From positions 744,001-808,000 of the forward strand of contig NZ_FPCJ01000001.1 of the NCBI RefSeq assembly GCF_900116565.1: 64,000 bases of DNA. The letters run 5' to 3'. The notes under the pieces are model-generated. The model saw nothing but the letters and a program-made list of their open reading frames with translations. It was not told the origin of the DNA and searched no databases. Position 1 is the stretch's first letter. Each line of letters opens with the position of its first letter. Of the stretch, positions 46,376 to 54,882 are shown piece after piece. The translations under genes and the position numbers were made by a program. This DNA comes from Thermoflavifilum thermophilum (GTDB lineage: Bacteria; Bacteroidota; Bacteroidia; Chitinophagales; Chitinophagaceae).

Positions 46376-48325
46376 TCAAGCATTCGTACGAGAAGAGGTT
46401 TTCTTCATGCGTTCCCTCTCCCATCCCAGCAATTCCCGACCTTTTAGCACAATCTGAATCCCTTTCCGTTTCAACCAGATTGAACGCTTGAAAAGACTTT
46501 CTTCTTCCTTTCGCTTATGATAAGCAGCAACAATGTTTTGATAAGTGATTAAACCAATCACTTCCTTGGTGATGGGATCCACAACAGGTATCACATCGGT
46601 CTGGCATTCATCCATAGCATCAACGGCCGCACTAAGCTGATCGTAAGGCGATACAGCACAAATTTGTTTTTGTACCATATCTGCGATAAGCGTATCCTCA
46701 GCTTGATGGTGACTGAAAATATCTTTTCTGCGCACAATCCCCACCAGCCTTTCCTGAGGATCCACTACCACAAAACAACTCATGCGCGATGCAAATTCGT
46801 TGCTTTTGATCCATTCTTTTGCATCGCGGACGGTATTGTATGCGCTCAATACGTTTACGGCTTCACCAATCACGTCTTTCACCAGTATTTGCTGCAAAAT
46901 ATCTGGTTCATACGTGTCGGGTGAATGGATACCCCTGCGTTCAATTTTCTCGGTAAGAATAGTGCCCTTCATCAGAAAGAATGAAATGGTGTAAGCGGCA
47001 GTACAAGCCCCCAGCACGGGCAGCAAACCATGCAACTGACCAGTAGTTTCCACCACAAACACAATGGAAGTCAACAGTGCCCGGGTGGCCCCGGCAAACA
47101 TGGCCGCCATTCCAACCAACGCACACACAGGCATTATAACAGGTAAAGAAGGAAACAGATGTAACAATAAAAACCCCAATAGCGCTCCTAATCCGCCTCC
47201 GATAGTAAACAAGGGTGCAAGCGTGCCACCGGAAGTGCCTGTCCCCAGCGAAATAAACCAGGATATATATTTCAACAAAAACAAAGTGAGCATCATGGAA
47301 ATACCCACATGCCCCGACAAAAGGAGGCGGATGTTATCATATCCTACGCCCATGGTTACCGGCGCAAAATAACCCACAACACCTACCACAACAGCCCCTA
47401 TGGCTGGCCACCACATCCAGTGAATTTGTGTTTTACCAAACCAATCTTCCACCCAATACACGCTTTTGGATACGAAAGCCGAAATAACTCCTACTACCAG
47501 CCCCATGAGCAAGTAAACTGTCAATGCCAATCCGTTGGATTCCGGAATAGCGGGCATGGCAAAAATGGGGGTCTTCTCAAACAAAATAAAATGCATCACA
47601 TCGGCAGTAGCACAGCTAAGAGTCACCGGAATAAGTGAGCGTGGAGAAAATTCAAACAACAATAGTTCAACAGCCAGCAGCACCGAAGACAGAGGGCTAC
47701 CAAATATTGCCGTCATGCCTGCAGCAGCACCAGCAGCTAACATGATTTTGCGTTCATTGTCTGTGATGCGCATGATCTGCCCAGCCAGTGAGCCCAACGC
47801 ACCGCCCGTGGAAATGATAGGACCTTCTGCGCCAAAAGGCCCGCCACTACCAATAGATATGGCTGCTGATACAGGCTTTAAAAAAGTAATGATGGGCGGC
47901 ACCTTGCTGCGACCAGTAAGAATCCGTTCCATGGCCTCAGGAATGCCATGCCCACGAATACCCGGCGAACCATATCTGGCCATCAGACCCACCAACAATC
48001 CGCCCGCTATCGGCATCAAAACCGTCAACCACCCCATAACCGTATTTGTAGGAGAGGCCGGTGCAATGGAAATACGCCCATAAAAACACAGATTCGTGAA
48101 AAAGTTAATGAGCCAGATCATTACTTTGGCCATAAAACCAATCAAAACCGCATTGAATATGGCCTGCAAAGTCAAATAAATAACTCTTTTGGAAAGACCA
48201 CTGCGGGGGGCAGCCAGTAATTTACCCTGTACATCCTTGAGTCCTTCAAAGCTGGTAGCTACAGGAATAGATTGACTCTTGGGCTGACCTGCCTGCGCTC
48301 CGGTATCGGAATGTAAATCAGACAT
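46376..48325 (-). CDS. ClC-family chloride channel/antiporter with CBS pair
   Basis: The protein has 649 residues. Ion-path motifs are GHGIPE at 126-131, GSGGPFGAEGP at 159-169 with the gating Glu167, and GTGTSGGTLAPLF. About ten to twelve helices are followed by two CBS domains in the C-terminal 170 residues (VKDVIGEAVNVLSAYNTVRDA, SCFVVVDPQERLVGIVRRKD, DVIPVVDPITKEVIGLITYQN). A conserved gating Glu suggests a Cl-/H+ antiporter; the CBS pair may bind nucleotides. In the inner membrane. No operon partner visible. Confidence 0.92.
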   Translation of the reverse strand: MSDLHSDTGAQAGQPKSQSIPVATSFEGLKDVQGKLLAAPRSGLSKRVIYLTLQAIFNAVLIGFMAKVMIWLINFFTNLCFYGRISIAPASPTNTVMGWLTVLMPIAGGLLVGLMARYGSPGIRGHGIPEAMERILTGRSKVPPIITFLKPVSAAISIGSGGPFGAEGPIISTGGALGSLAGQIMRITDNERKIMLAAGAAAGMTAIFGSPLSSVLLAVELLLFEFSPRSLIPVTLSCATADVMHFILFEKTPIFAMPAIPESNGLALTVYLLMGLVVGVISAFVSKSVYWVEDWFGKTQIHWMWWPAIGAVVVGVVGYFAPVTMGVGYDNIRLLLSGHVGISMMLTLFLLKYISWFISLGTGTSGGTLAPLFTIGGGLGALLGFLLLHLFPSLPVIMPVCALVGMAAMFAGATRALLTSIVFVVETTGQLHGLLPVLGACTAAYTISFFLMKGTILTEKIERRGIHSPDTYEPDILQQILVKDVIGEAVNVLSAYNTVRDAKEWIKSNEFASRMSCFVVVDPQERLVGIVRRKDIFSHHQAEDTLIADMVQKQICAVSPYDQLSAAVDAMDECQTDVIPVVDPITKEVIGLITYQNIVAAYHKRKEEESLFKRSIWLKRKGIQIVLKGRELLGWERERMKKTSSRTNA

Positions 48326-48388
48326 GCTTTACGAGATTGTATGGTGAATAATCACAAGCCGGTGCATGCAAGTCAAAAAAACTTATGA

Positions 48389-48404
48389 GGAACAAATCTG
48401 TTCC
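48389..48404 (-). terminator. Terminator-like hairpin after the 104-aa membrane protein gene
   Basis: GGAACA and TGTTCC with a 4-base loop. Read on the minus strand a run of seven T follows a few bases later. Weak stem. Confidence 0.4.
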
Positions 48405-48486
48405 CTTTCAGGCTAAAAATTACATCTCTCACTCACATGCCTCGTTACAATAGGTTACCCGCATCCCAAATGGCTTGCTGTGCTGT

Positions 48487-48801
48487 TCAGGAAGAAGCCC
48501 GCATTTTCTTTTTTAATTGCAAAATGGTATATCGTTGCTCATTTTTTTCCCATTGCATCACACTTCGCAGGATAGCCACAAAAACTGCAATCATCAGCGC
48601 TCCTGCAATAATCAGTACCAGATCCCCATGCGTAACCATCCCCCGATCTCTCCAGCCATCTACCAAAAAATAGGTAATCATCAACAGGCCAAACATCAGA
48701 CCTATCATCAGGTTGGGTCCTAACCGATATCGCCATTTCGGAATGAGGGTACGCATTTTTTCCCAGTACAACAGAAAATCTTCTTCCTGTGGAGTCAGCA
48801 T
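48487..48801 (-). CDS. Small two-helix membrane protein of unknown function
   Basis: The protein has 104 residues: MLTPQEEDFLLYWEKMRTL, a basic stretch IPKWRYRLG, helix one (NLMIGLMFGLLMITYFLV), a short loop, helix two (LVLIIAGALMIAVFVAIL) and a charged tail ending in KKKMR. The ATG at 48801 is preceded by an exact -7 element at 48826-48819; the longer frame to 48897 would run past it. Known to me only as a conserved Bacteroidota hypothetical. Confidence 0.7.
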   Translation of the reverse strand: MLTPQEEDFLLYWEKMRTLIPKWRYRLGPNLMIGLMFGLLMITYFLVDGWRDRGMVTHGDLVLIIAGALMIAVFVAILRSVMQWEKNEQRYTILQLKKKMRASS

Positions 48802-48818
48802 GATGCAAAGAATGTGAA

Positions 48819-48826
48819 CAAATTTA
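48819..48826 (-). promoter_or_regulatory. -7 promoter element TAAATTTG for the 104-aa membrane protein
   Basis: Exact TAnnTTTG match on the minus strand; transcript start near 48814, 13 bases before the ATG at 48801. Located just before the end of anmK. Confidence 0.45.
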
Positions 48827-48875
48827 ATCAAATTCCGCGGGAAGTGTACAGCCATGGGCGCTGGAAGTTTTTCTC

Positions 48876-49979
48876 TCAGGGCTGATGGCCAATCCACAGA
48901 GCTCCTCCTATGCCATCATACCTGGCTCCCGTAACCGAAGCCAGAGTGGTACTTTCTTCCCGCCAGCGGCGGATAGCCAGAAAAGCCATGATCAAGGCTT
49001 CTTTGAATTTTACCGTTTCAGCATCAGGCACAATCACTTCCACATCCATGGGCTGTAACGCAGCACGGATACGGGAAAGCAGGTGCCTGTGAAAAACACC
49101 CCCACCCGTTGCCAGAAGGGAATTGGCCTGCCTGGCTTCAGGAAATCGCTCCCGCACCTGCGCTATAGCACGGGCCAATTGTACGGAGATATGTTCACAA
49201 AAAGTGGCCAGCTTATCTTCCACGGTTGCATCATATTGTTCAAGCAAAGGCCACACTGCCTCTGCAATCCACTCATTGGATATAGATTTGGGGAAGGGCC
49301 TGTCATAATACGGCAATGCATGCAGTTGATGCAACAACACTTCCTGCACATGACCGCTTGCCGCCAGTTCGCCATCCCGATCGAAAGGCTGATTCCTGAG
49401 CATGGCCAGCCGATTCAGGATCTGATTGGCGGGGCATACATCAAAAGCCACTGAAAGTGTTTCACCATGAAAACTCAGGTTGGCAATGCCACCGATATTC
49501 AAAAGCCAGGGATAATCGGGAAACAGGCATTTTTCGCCCACCGGCACAATGGGCGCCCCCTGGCCACCTAAGGCCACATCGAGCATGCGCAACTCCGTTA
49601 CCACCGGGAGTCCGGTCATGGCAGCAATCACCGCCCCGTTACCCAGCTGATCACTAAACCCTTCTTCCGGTCGGTGAAAACCCGTATGCCCATGGGAACC
49701 AATCAAATCAACCCGGTACTGCAAGCCATGTTTCTCGATGAATGCAAGAATTTTCTCGCCGATAAATCTTCCCAACGCTATATCCAGCCGTTTGTAGGAG
49801 AGTGCATCCAGCTGCGGGATCTGATGAAGCCGGGAAAGCATCGGCTCGGGGTAAGGGAAACATTCAGCAGCTTCCAGATAGTATTCCCATTTACCTCCTC
49901 TTTCGTGAAACTGGGCATATACTACATCCAACCCATCACCCGAACTTCCAGACATGACACCAATAGCCTTATAAATCAT
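48876..49979 (-). CDS. anmK: Anhydro-N-acetylmuramic acid kinase
   Basis: The protein has 367 residues: MSGSSGDGLD at 9-18 (phosphate-binding), IGSHGHTGFHRPEEG, GNGAVIAAMTGLPVVTELRMLDVALGGQGAPIVP, NIGGIANLSFHG, FDVCPANQILNRLA and ATGGGVFHRHLL. It phosphorylates and opens anhMurNAc during recycling of cell-wall sugars. It is divergent from upp, 87 bp apart, and followed by a small membrane protein gene. Confidence 0.95.
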   Translation of the reverse strand: MIYKAIGVMSGSSGDGLDVVYAQFHERGGKWEYYLEAAECFPYPEPMLSRLHQIPQLDALSYKRLDIALGRFIGEKILAFIEKHGLQYRVDLIGSHGHTGFHRPEEGFSDQLGNGAVIAAMTGLPVVTELRMLDVALGGQGAPIVPVGEKCLFPDYPWLLNIGGIANLSFHGETLSVAFDVCPANQILNRLAMLRNQPFDRDGELAASGHVQEVLLHQLHALPYYDRPFPKSISNEWIAEAVWPLLEQYDATVEDKLATFCEHISVQLARAIAQVRERFPEARQANSLLATGGGVFHRHLLSRIRAALQPMDVEVIVPDAETVKFKEALIMAFLAIRRWREESTTLASVTGARYDGIGGALWIGHQP

Positions 49980-50066
49980 GCATCCTGCTTTTCCGGCAAA
50001 AATACCGGATTATGGAGCTTTTGCTAAGAAACAGTTTGTAAATAAAGGAATTTGTATTTTGCTGCC

Positions 50067-50735
50067 ATGATTGCCGGACAGCCCACCATCATCAATCTGA
50101 GCAAACAACATTCTATCCTGAACGAATGGATGTATGAAATCCGTTCGGTGGATATACAGACCGATCGGATGCGTTTTCGCAGAAATCTGGAACGCATAGC
50201 CGAAATAGCAGCTTTTGAAATCAGCAAGCATCTGCCATATGTGAAAAAAACCTGCATCACGCCCCTGGGCCGTGCCACCTGCCATGTGCTGGAACAACAG
50301 CCGGTAGTGGCTACCATCTTGCGTGCCGGGTTACCCATGCATCAGGGTTTGTTGAATTATTTTGATAAAGCCGATAATGCCTTTATCTCCGCCTATCGCA
50401 AGCATCACGAAGACGGATCGTTTCACATCAACCTGGAATATCTTTCCTGTCCACCTCTGGAAGGGCGTTATCTCATTATCTGCGATCCGATGCTGGCCAC
50501 CGGTGCATCGCTGGTAAAATCTATTGAGTTGTTGCTGGAATGCGGCCAGCCGGCCCAGATTCATGTGGTGGCAGCCATTGCTTGTACGGTAGGGATCGAT
50601 CATCTGCGCCGGCACATCCCACAGGCGTATGTCTGGGCCGGTGATATCGACGAGGAACTCACCGCAAAAGGATACATCGTCCCCGGACTGGGCGATGCAG
50701 GCGATCTGGCCTTCGGAAGCAAACAACAACAATAA
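50067..50735 (+). CDS. upp: Uracil phosphoribosyltransferase
   Basis: The protein has 222 residues. The PRPP loop DPMLATGAS is at 140-148, the uracil-site region near the C-terminus (PGLGDAGDLAFG), and the dimer arm ATILRAGLPMHQGLLNYFDKADNAFISAYR is present. It makes UMP from uracil. ATG at 50067 chosen; the frame is open from a TTG 15 bases upstream. Confidence 0.95.
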   Translation: MIAGQPTIINLSKQHSILNEWMYEIRSVDIQTDRMRFRRNLERIAEIAAFEISKHLPYVKKTCITPLGRATCHVLEQQPVVATILRAGLPMHQGLLNYFDKADNAFISAYRKHHEDGSFHINLEYLSCPPLEGRYLIICDPMLATGASLVKSIELLLECGQPAQIHVVAAIACTVGIDHLRRHIPQAYVWAGDIDEELTAKGYIVPGLGDAGDLAFGSKQQQ

Positions 50736-50780
50736 TTTTCAAAACTTTTAGTTAGATTTAAACAAAATTCTACGCCAAAG

Positions 50781-51806
50781 GTGTGGACATCTATACCCGT
50801 ACGCCTGATGGGATTATGCCTGTGTCTTGTGGTAACGGTTCAAGCCCATGCCCAGGATCCGCATTTTACACAATTCTTTGCCTCCCCGCTTACCCTGAAT
50901 CCAGCCAATACTGGCCTTTTTTCTGGCATCGGACGGATTGCCGCCAATTATCGCAGCCAATGGGGCAGTATCGCCACCCCATTTGTAACGGGAACGGTTT
51001 CAGCTGACTTTCAGCTATTGCCCGGTATAATTCCGGCAAATGATATCTTCGGGGTGGGTGGATTGCTGCTTTACGATGAAACAGGCGGAGGAGGCCTGAA
51101 AACAGAATATGCTGCAGTATCAGCAGCTTACCATAAGGCTTTGGACATGGATGGAAATATCACCCTGGGTGTGGGTGGACAGTTGGCCGTGGTGCAAAAG
51201 AGAATCGATTTCTCCAAGCTCGTTTTTGAAGATCAGCTTACCAGCAATGGATTTGACCCCACGCTGCCCAGCGGCGAGTACATTCCAAATGCCAGCATCA
51301 CCTATCCGGATTACGATGTGGGATTGATTTATAACCAGCTCATCGGCCAATGGTCCAGTTTCTATGCAGGTTTATCTTACTACCATATTTCCCAGCCACA
51401 CGAATCATTCCTCGGGGCCAATTATCACCTGCATTCCCGCTTTACGGCACACGGCGGAGGGGTAATCGGATTCAATGCTTCATCCGGTGTTTACCTCAGC
51501 GGCCTTTTCATGAAACAGGGAAGTGCTACAGAAATTGCATTGGGCGGAGCCATAGGCTTGTTGGTGAACGGCATTCCCGAAACCCCAACAGTACTCTACA
51601 TAGGCAGCTGGTACCGTTACCGGGATGCAGTCAATCCTTACGTGGGCCTTCAGGTAAACAACTTGCAGGTGGGCATCAGCTACGATGTCAACACATCCAG
51701 CTTACAGGCAGCCTCGCTGCATCGCGGCGGGATGGAAATTTCACTCATTTATACTTATCCGCCACCCGGCCCTAACCTGAAACGATATAAGTGTCCAAAG
51801 TTTTAA
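50781..51806 (+). CDS. Type IX secretion membrane protein, PorP/SprF family
   Basis: The protein has 341 residues. A signal peptide ends at VQAHAQ, directly followed by the family opening DPHFTQFFASPLTLNPANTGLF, then NYRSQWGSI and many barrel strands (FGVGGLLLYDE, YHKALDMDGNITLGVGGQLAVV, YAGLSYYHISQPHESFLG, VNPYVGLQVNNLQVGISYDVN). PorP/SprF proteins sit in the outer membrane and help secrete or attach individual type IX cargo. Usually a large cargo protein is encoded upstream; none is here. Start GTG 50781, or ATG 50808. Confidence 0.9.
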   Translation: MWTSIPVRLMGLCLCLVVTVQAHAQDPHFTQFFASPLTLNPANTGLFSGIGRIAANYRSQWGSIATPFVTGTVSADFQLLPGIIPANDIFGVGGLLLYDETGGGGLKTEYAAVSAAYHKALDMDGNITLGVGGQLAVVQKRIDFSKLVFEDQLTSNGFDPTLPSGEYIPNASITYPDYDVGLIYNQLIGQWSSFYAGLSYYHISQPHESFLGANYHLHSRFTAHGGGVIGFNASSGVYLSGLFMKQGSATEIALGGAIGLLVNGIPETPTVLYIGSWYRYRDAVNPYVGLQVNNLQVGISYDVNTSSLQAASLHRGGMEISLIYTYPPPGPNLKRYKCPKF

Positions 51807-51820
51807 ACGAATTAGTATTT

Positions 51821-51837
51821 TTAATATATGATATTAA
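51821..51837. promoter_or_regulatory. AT-rich perfect palindrome before the PAS-LuxR gene
   Basis: TTAATAT-ATG-ATATTAA, 7-bp arms, 25 bases before the ATG at 51862. Size and position suit a dimeric regulator, possibly autoregulation. Confidence 0.4.
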
Positions 51838-51861
51838 TTCTTAAAATATTTTTACTTTGCT

Positions 51862-52569
51862 ATGAATTCGAGATACTACATGAAAGTGATCAGGGAAGAC
51901 GCACAGGCCTACCAGGGCGCAACCAGCAATGACCATATTTTCGATCCTCCCCTTCGGGAAATTTTTGACAGGATTCCGGCCCTGGTGTATTTGAGGAATC
52001 AACTTACTGGAGGCATTGTATGGTGCAACAAGGCCACAGAAGAGGCTTTTGGACTGCCCGCAGAAACCATCTACCAGTTGGGAAATGAGCTTTTTGAAAA
52101 AATATTGTACCCAGACGATCACTACCTGGCAGCTCTCAGCAACCAGCATTATCAGGAAAAAGAAGAAAATTTTGCCGGTGTAATCCGTGTACGCCGCACA
52201 GATAGCAATAGTTACCGCTGGTACGCAGGCGTTTCTACCCCTTTTCGTTATACTGAAGAAGGTAAGGTGTGGCTCACGCTTTGTGTATTCATTGATCTTA
52301 GTTCTGCTGTCTACACCCAGCCCCAACTCAGTGAGGCTCTCCACGAAACCCTTACCCAGCGATACAAAAACATCCACGATTCCCTCACGCCCCGAGAAAA
52401 AGAAATTATCAAACTCATTGTGGCGGGTTATACAACCAAACAAATCGCCAAGCAATTGTATTTAAGCAGCTATACGGTTGAAGGATATCGGAAAAGCATC
52501 CGGCTTAAACTCAACGTAAACAGCACGCCACAACTGGTTGCTCTCGCGAAACAAATTGGATTGGAGTAA
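51862..52569 (+). CDS. PAS domain / LuxR-type helix-turn-helix regulator
   Basis: The protein has 235 residues. At about 30-145 there is a PAS-like domain (FDRIPALVYLRNQLTGGIVWCNKATEEAFGLPAE and a YRWYAG-type strand). At 172-232 is a LuxR domain: LTPREKEIIKLIVAGYTTKQIAKQL, SSYTVEGYRKSI. There is no phosphoreceiver, so activity is probably set by ligand binding to PAS. It lies downstream of the PorP/SprF gene. Targets unknown. Confidence 0.85.
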   Translation: MNSRYYMKVIREDAQAYQGATSNDHIFDPPLREIFDRIPALVYLRNQLTGGIVWCNKATEEAFGLPAETIYQLGNELFEKILYPDDHYLAALSNQHYQEKEENFAGVIRVRRTDSNSYRWYAGVSTPFRYTEEGKVWLTLCVFIDLSSAVYTQPQLSEALHETLTQRYKNIHDSLTPREKEIIKLIVAGYTTKQIAKQLYLSSYTVEGYRKSIRLKLNVNSTPQLVALAKQIGLE

Positions 52570-52607
52570 AACCTGATCTGGCAGACATCCACTTCTGAAA
52601 AATCAAA

Positions 52608-52627
52608 AACCCCCAAAAATGGGGGTT
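52608..52627 (+). terminator. Terminator after the PAS-LuxR gene
   Basis: 8-bp stem AACCCCCA and TGGGGGTT with loop AAAA. The A-rich left flank gives a U tract only on the opposite strand; on the plus strand two T follow. It also holds the -33 TTG of the next promoter. Confidence 0.65.
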
Positions 52628-52657
52628 GTCTGTGCAGTATTTCTGCAAGTATCTTTG
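52626..52657 (+). promoter_or_regulatory. Promoter of the J-like mini-gene: TTG, 21 bp, TATCTTTG
   Basis: TTG at 52626-52628 (inside the terminator right arm), 21-bp spacer, exact -7 element at 52650-52657. Transcript start near 52662, leader about 40 bases. Confidence 0.6.
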
Positions 52658-52701
52658 TTGTGTTCGTTATTCAAATCTTCGTTAACCATTAAAAATATCC
52701 T

Positions 52702-52914
52702 ATGGAAATGAACCTTTACGATGTGTACCGAATTCTGGATATCCAACAACCCAGCAATGCGGAAGAAGTCATCGCACGATATCGGGAACTCAAGGAAAAG
52801 TACAATCAGATCAAAGAGACTACAAAAGATTTGAAAACCCAAATGCTATATCAGCGCAAGTTGATTGAGCTTGACGATGCGTATCTGTATTTTCTTCGAC
52901 ATCAAATGCAGTGA
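52702..52914 (+). CDS. 70-aa protein resembling a J-domain without the HPD motif
   Basis: The peptide LYDVYRILDI, EEVIARYRELKEKYNQIK, and KLIELDDAYLYFL follow the helix I-IV pattern of DnaJ domains (Y-x-x-LDI, AYRxL, and late xxIxxAYxxL), but the HPD tripeptide that stimulates Hsp70 is absent; the loop reads YNQIKE. Own promoter and a strong terminator mark it as a gene. Likely a binding module rather than a cochaperone. ATG 52708 is an alternative start. Confidence 0.6.
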   Translation: MEMNLYDVYRILDIQQPSNAEEVIARYRELKEKYNQIKETTKDLKTQMLYQRKLIELDDAYLYFLRHQMQ

Positions 52915-52965
52915 TTATTTTCTGATACGATCACGAGCTCATCAATCATCAGCAGGTAGTCAGCA

Positions 52966-52993
52966 AAAGAGCCCATCTGTGGATGGGCTCTTT
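52966..52993. terminator. Strong bidirectional terminator
   Basis: Perfect 12-bp stem AAAGAGCCCATC and GATGGGCTCTTT with loop TGTG, followed by AATTTAT. Serves the mini-gene and the convergent glycosylase gene. Confidence 0.9.
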
Positions 52994-52996
52994 AAT

Positions 52997-53626
52997 TTAT
53001 GTATCCTGCAATCCTTTTGCTTTGCTTACCCAGGGATTATCCCGCACGTAAAACCTATAGGGCAGCCAGGCATCTTCCTGCGCGTAGGCCACACCCACAC
53101 GGGTCGTAGCTACAATGGCATCTTCCGGCACGGGCAGGGCATCTTCGATCCAGATCAGGTCACCGGTTAATGGCTCCCCGTTGTGCAGGCGATAATGAAT
53201 GCCCAATGCCCGCGAGAGAGCTCCGGGACCGGCTGTAAGGCTATAATCTGGTTTCTGCTTACCTGTTCTGCGCAACATTTCCGGCAAACCTTCTGCAGGC
53301 TGAACGGCCCGGATCAGCACGGCATGAGGCACCCCTTCCTGATTGGTAACCACATTAAACAAATGATGGATGCCATAGCAGAGGTACACATAAGCTACCC
53401 CCCCTGCATGGTAGAGCATTTCATTCCGTGCCGTCCGACGCCCTCCGTAGCCATGGGATGCTCGGTCTTCAACTCCCGCATAAGCCTCTGTTTCAACGAT
53501 TATGCCGCTGGTAAGCCTGCCGTCTATACAAGTAACCAGCTTTTTGCCAAGCAGTTCCCTGGCTATACCCACCACATCCGGACGGAGGTAAAAAGAAAGC
53601 GGTAATTTGCGCGAAATCCTGGTCAT
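52997..53626 (-). CDS. DNA-3-methyladenine glycosylase, AAG/MPG type
   Basis: The protein has 209 residues: ARELLGKKLVT, GIIVETEAYAGVEDRASHGYGGRRTARNEMLYHAGGVAYVYLCYGIHHLFNVVTN with the catalytic Glu in VETEAY, VLIRAVQP and LTAGPGALSRALGI. It removes alkylated purines. ATG at 53626 chosen over a longer frame to 53650. Confidence 0.94.
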   Translation of the reverse strand: MTRISRKLPLSFYLRPDVVGIARELLGKKLVTCIDGRLTSGIIVETEAYAGVEDRASHGYGGRRTARNEMLYHAGGVAYVYLCYGIHHLFNVVTNQEGVPHAVLIRAVQPAEGLPEMLRRTGKQKPDYSLTAGPGALSRALGIHYRLHNGEPLTGDLIWIEDALPVPEDAIVATTRVGVAYAQEDAWLPYRFYVRDNPWVSKAKGLQDT

Positions 53627-53704
53627 GACCTTTACCCAAATTGCCTGCAATTTCGTGCAGAACAGGTATAATCTTTCAATGGCTTCCCAAAATATCTAAC
53701 ATAA

Positions 53705-54430
53705 ATGAATCCACCTTCCGCCAAAGGCTGCTTATACCTCATCCCTGCACCTCTTCAAGAAACGGCGCTGCAATGCCTGCCGGAAGAAATCAGGGAAGTG
53801 CTGAAGCGAGTTCGTTTTTTATATGTAGAAAAAGCTACAACCGCCAGGCGGTTTATCAGAAAGCTGCTTCCCGAGCTGAATTTGGAAGAAAAAATTTGGG
53901 TTGAAATGAATAAACACAGAGATATCTCGCTGCATGAGCTTCGGCAATGGCTTCAGGCCGGCGAAGAGGTGGGGGTAATGAGTGAGGCGGGCTGCCCGGG
54001 CGTTGCTGATCCCGGTCAGCAGCTAGTAGCCGAAGCCCATCGGCTGGGAGCCCGCGTAGTGCCGCTCACAGGCCCGAATGCCCTGTTGTTGGCACTGATG
54101 GCCTCCGGCATGAACGGACAGCAATTCCGGTTTTGTGGTTATCTACCTGTAGAAAGCCGGCAAAGACGTCAGGCCATTCTCGCACTCGAACGCCGGGCGC
54201 AAGACACCGGGGAAACACAAATTTTTATGGAAACACCCTATCGCAATCTAAACCTGTTAGAAGCGCTACTTCAGCAATTAAAGCCTGCAACCTGGCTTTG
54301 TGTGGCAGCCGGACTTACCTCGCCGGAAGCATTTATCAGGAGTGCTCCTGTTTCGGAATGGAAAAAATCACCTTTGCCGGAACTGCAGAAAATACCAGCC
54401 GTATTTCTGATTGGCTTTCCTGCTCAGTAA
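53705..54430 (+). CDS. RsmI-type SAM-dependent methyltransferase
   Basis: The protein has 241 residues of the tetrapyrrole-methylase fold. Seen: GCLYLIPAPLQ at the start, VGVMSEAGCPGVADPGQQLVAEAHRLGARVVPLTGPNALLLALMASGMNG and RFCGYLPVESRQRR, then TQIFMETPYRNLNLLEAL. RsmI methylates C1402 of 16S rRNA; some Bacteroidota carry a second paralogue with unknown target, and the sequence does not decide between them. Ends with a 7-base overlap with the convergent gene. Confidence 0.88.
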   Translation: MNPPSAKGCLYLIPAPLQETALQCLPEEIREVLKRVRFLYVEKATTARRFIRKLLPELNLEEKIWVEMNKHRDISLHELRQWLQAGEEVGVMSEAGCPGVADPGQQLVAEAHRLGARVVPLTGPNALLLALMASGMNGQQFRFCGYLPVESRQRRQAILALERRAQDTGETQIFMETPYRNLNLLEALLQQLKPATWLCVAAGLTSPEAFIRSAPVSEWKKSPLPELQKIPAVFLIGFPAQ

Positions 54431-54828
54431 ATACCCGTGCTATCAGGTAGGGTTACGTACAACAGCTCGTCAGCTATCACAGCCGATTCACCACGCCAGG
54501 GAAGCTTGCCTTTGTAGGTGAGCAATTTCAGGGTAACATCCTTTCCGATATCCGAAAACAGCGAATCGGCCAGCGTTTTCCGGATGATGGAAAAATGCAG
54601 CAGCCGATCGGTTGTATCGCTTTTTCCGGGTAATTGCAGGTAGCCTTCATAGGTTTTAAACACATAGCCCCGCTGCACAACCGAACGCAAAATACCATGC
54701 TGGATACTAATCTGATAGGGTGTTATATACCGAAAATAAATTAACGTAGCCAAAAGCAGAAGCAAGATAAAAATGGTAACAAAGCTAAACCGCGCCATAT
54801 CCGAAAAGTACAAAGAATTCCTGCTCAT
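54424..54828 (-). CDS. Single-helix membrane-anchored protein of unknown function
   Basis: The protein has 134 residues: helix FSFVTIFILLLLLATLIYFRYI, then a beta-rich extracytoplasmic domain (GYVFKTYEGYLQLPG, LHFSIIRKTLADSLFSDIGKDVTLKLLTYKGKLPWRGES). The pattern of short basic amino end, one helix, and the SPW-like stretch is that of a conserved Bacteroidota hypothetical family. Start ATG 54828 or 54798. Function unknown. Confidence 0.75.
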   Translation of the reverse strand: MSRNSLYFSDMARFSFVTIFILLLLLATLIYFRYITPYQISIQHGILRSVVQRGYVFKTYEGYLQLPGKSDTTDRLLHFSIIRKTLADSLFSDIGKDVTLKLLTYKGKLPWRGESAVIADELLYVTLPDSTGIY

Positions 54829-54882
54829 GCCAAAGGGTTCAGCAAAATTGTCGTTACCTTAGAGTCTGTAAAAGCAAAGCCT

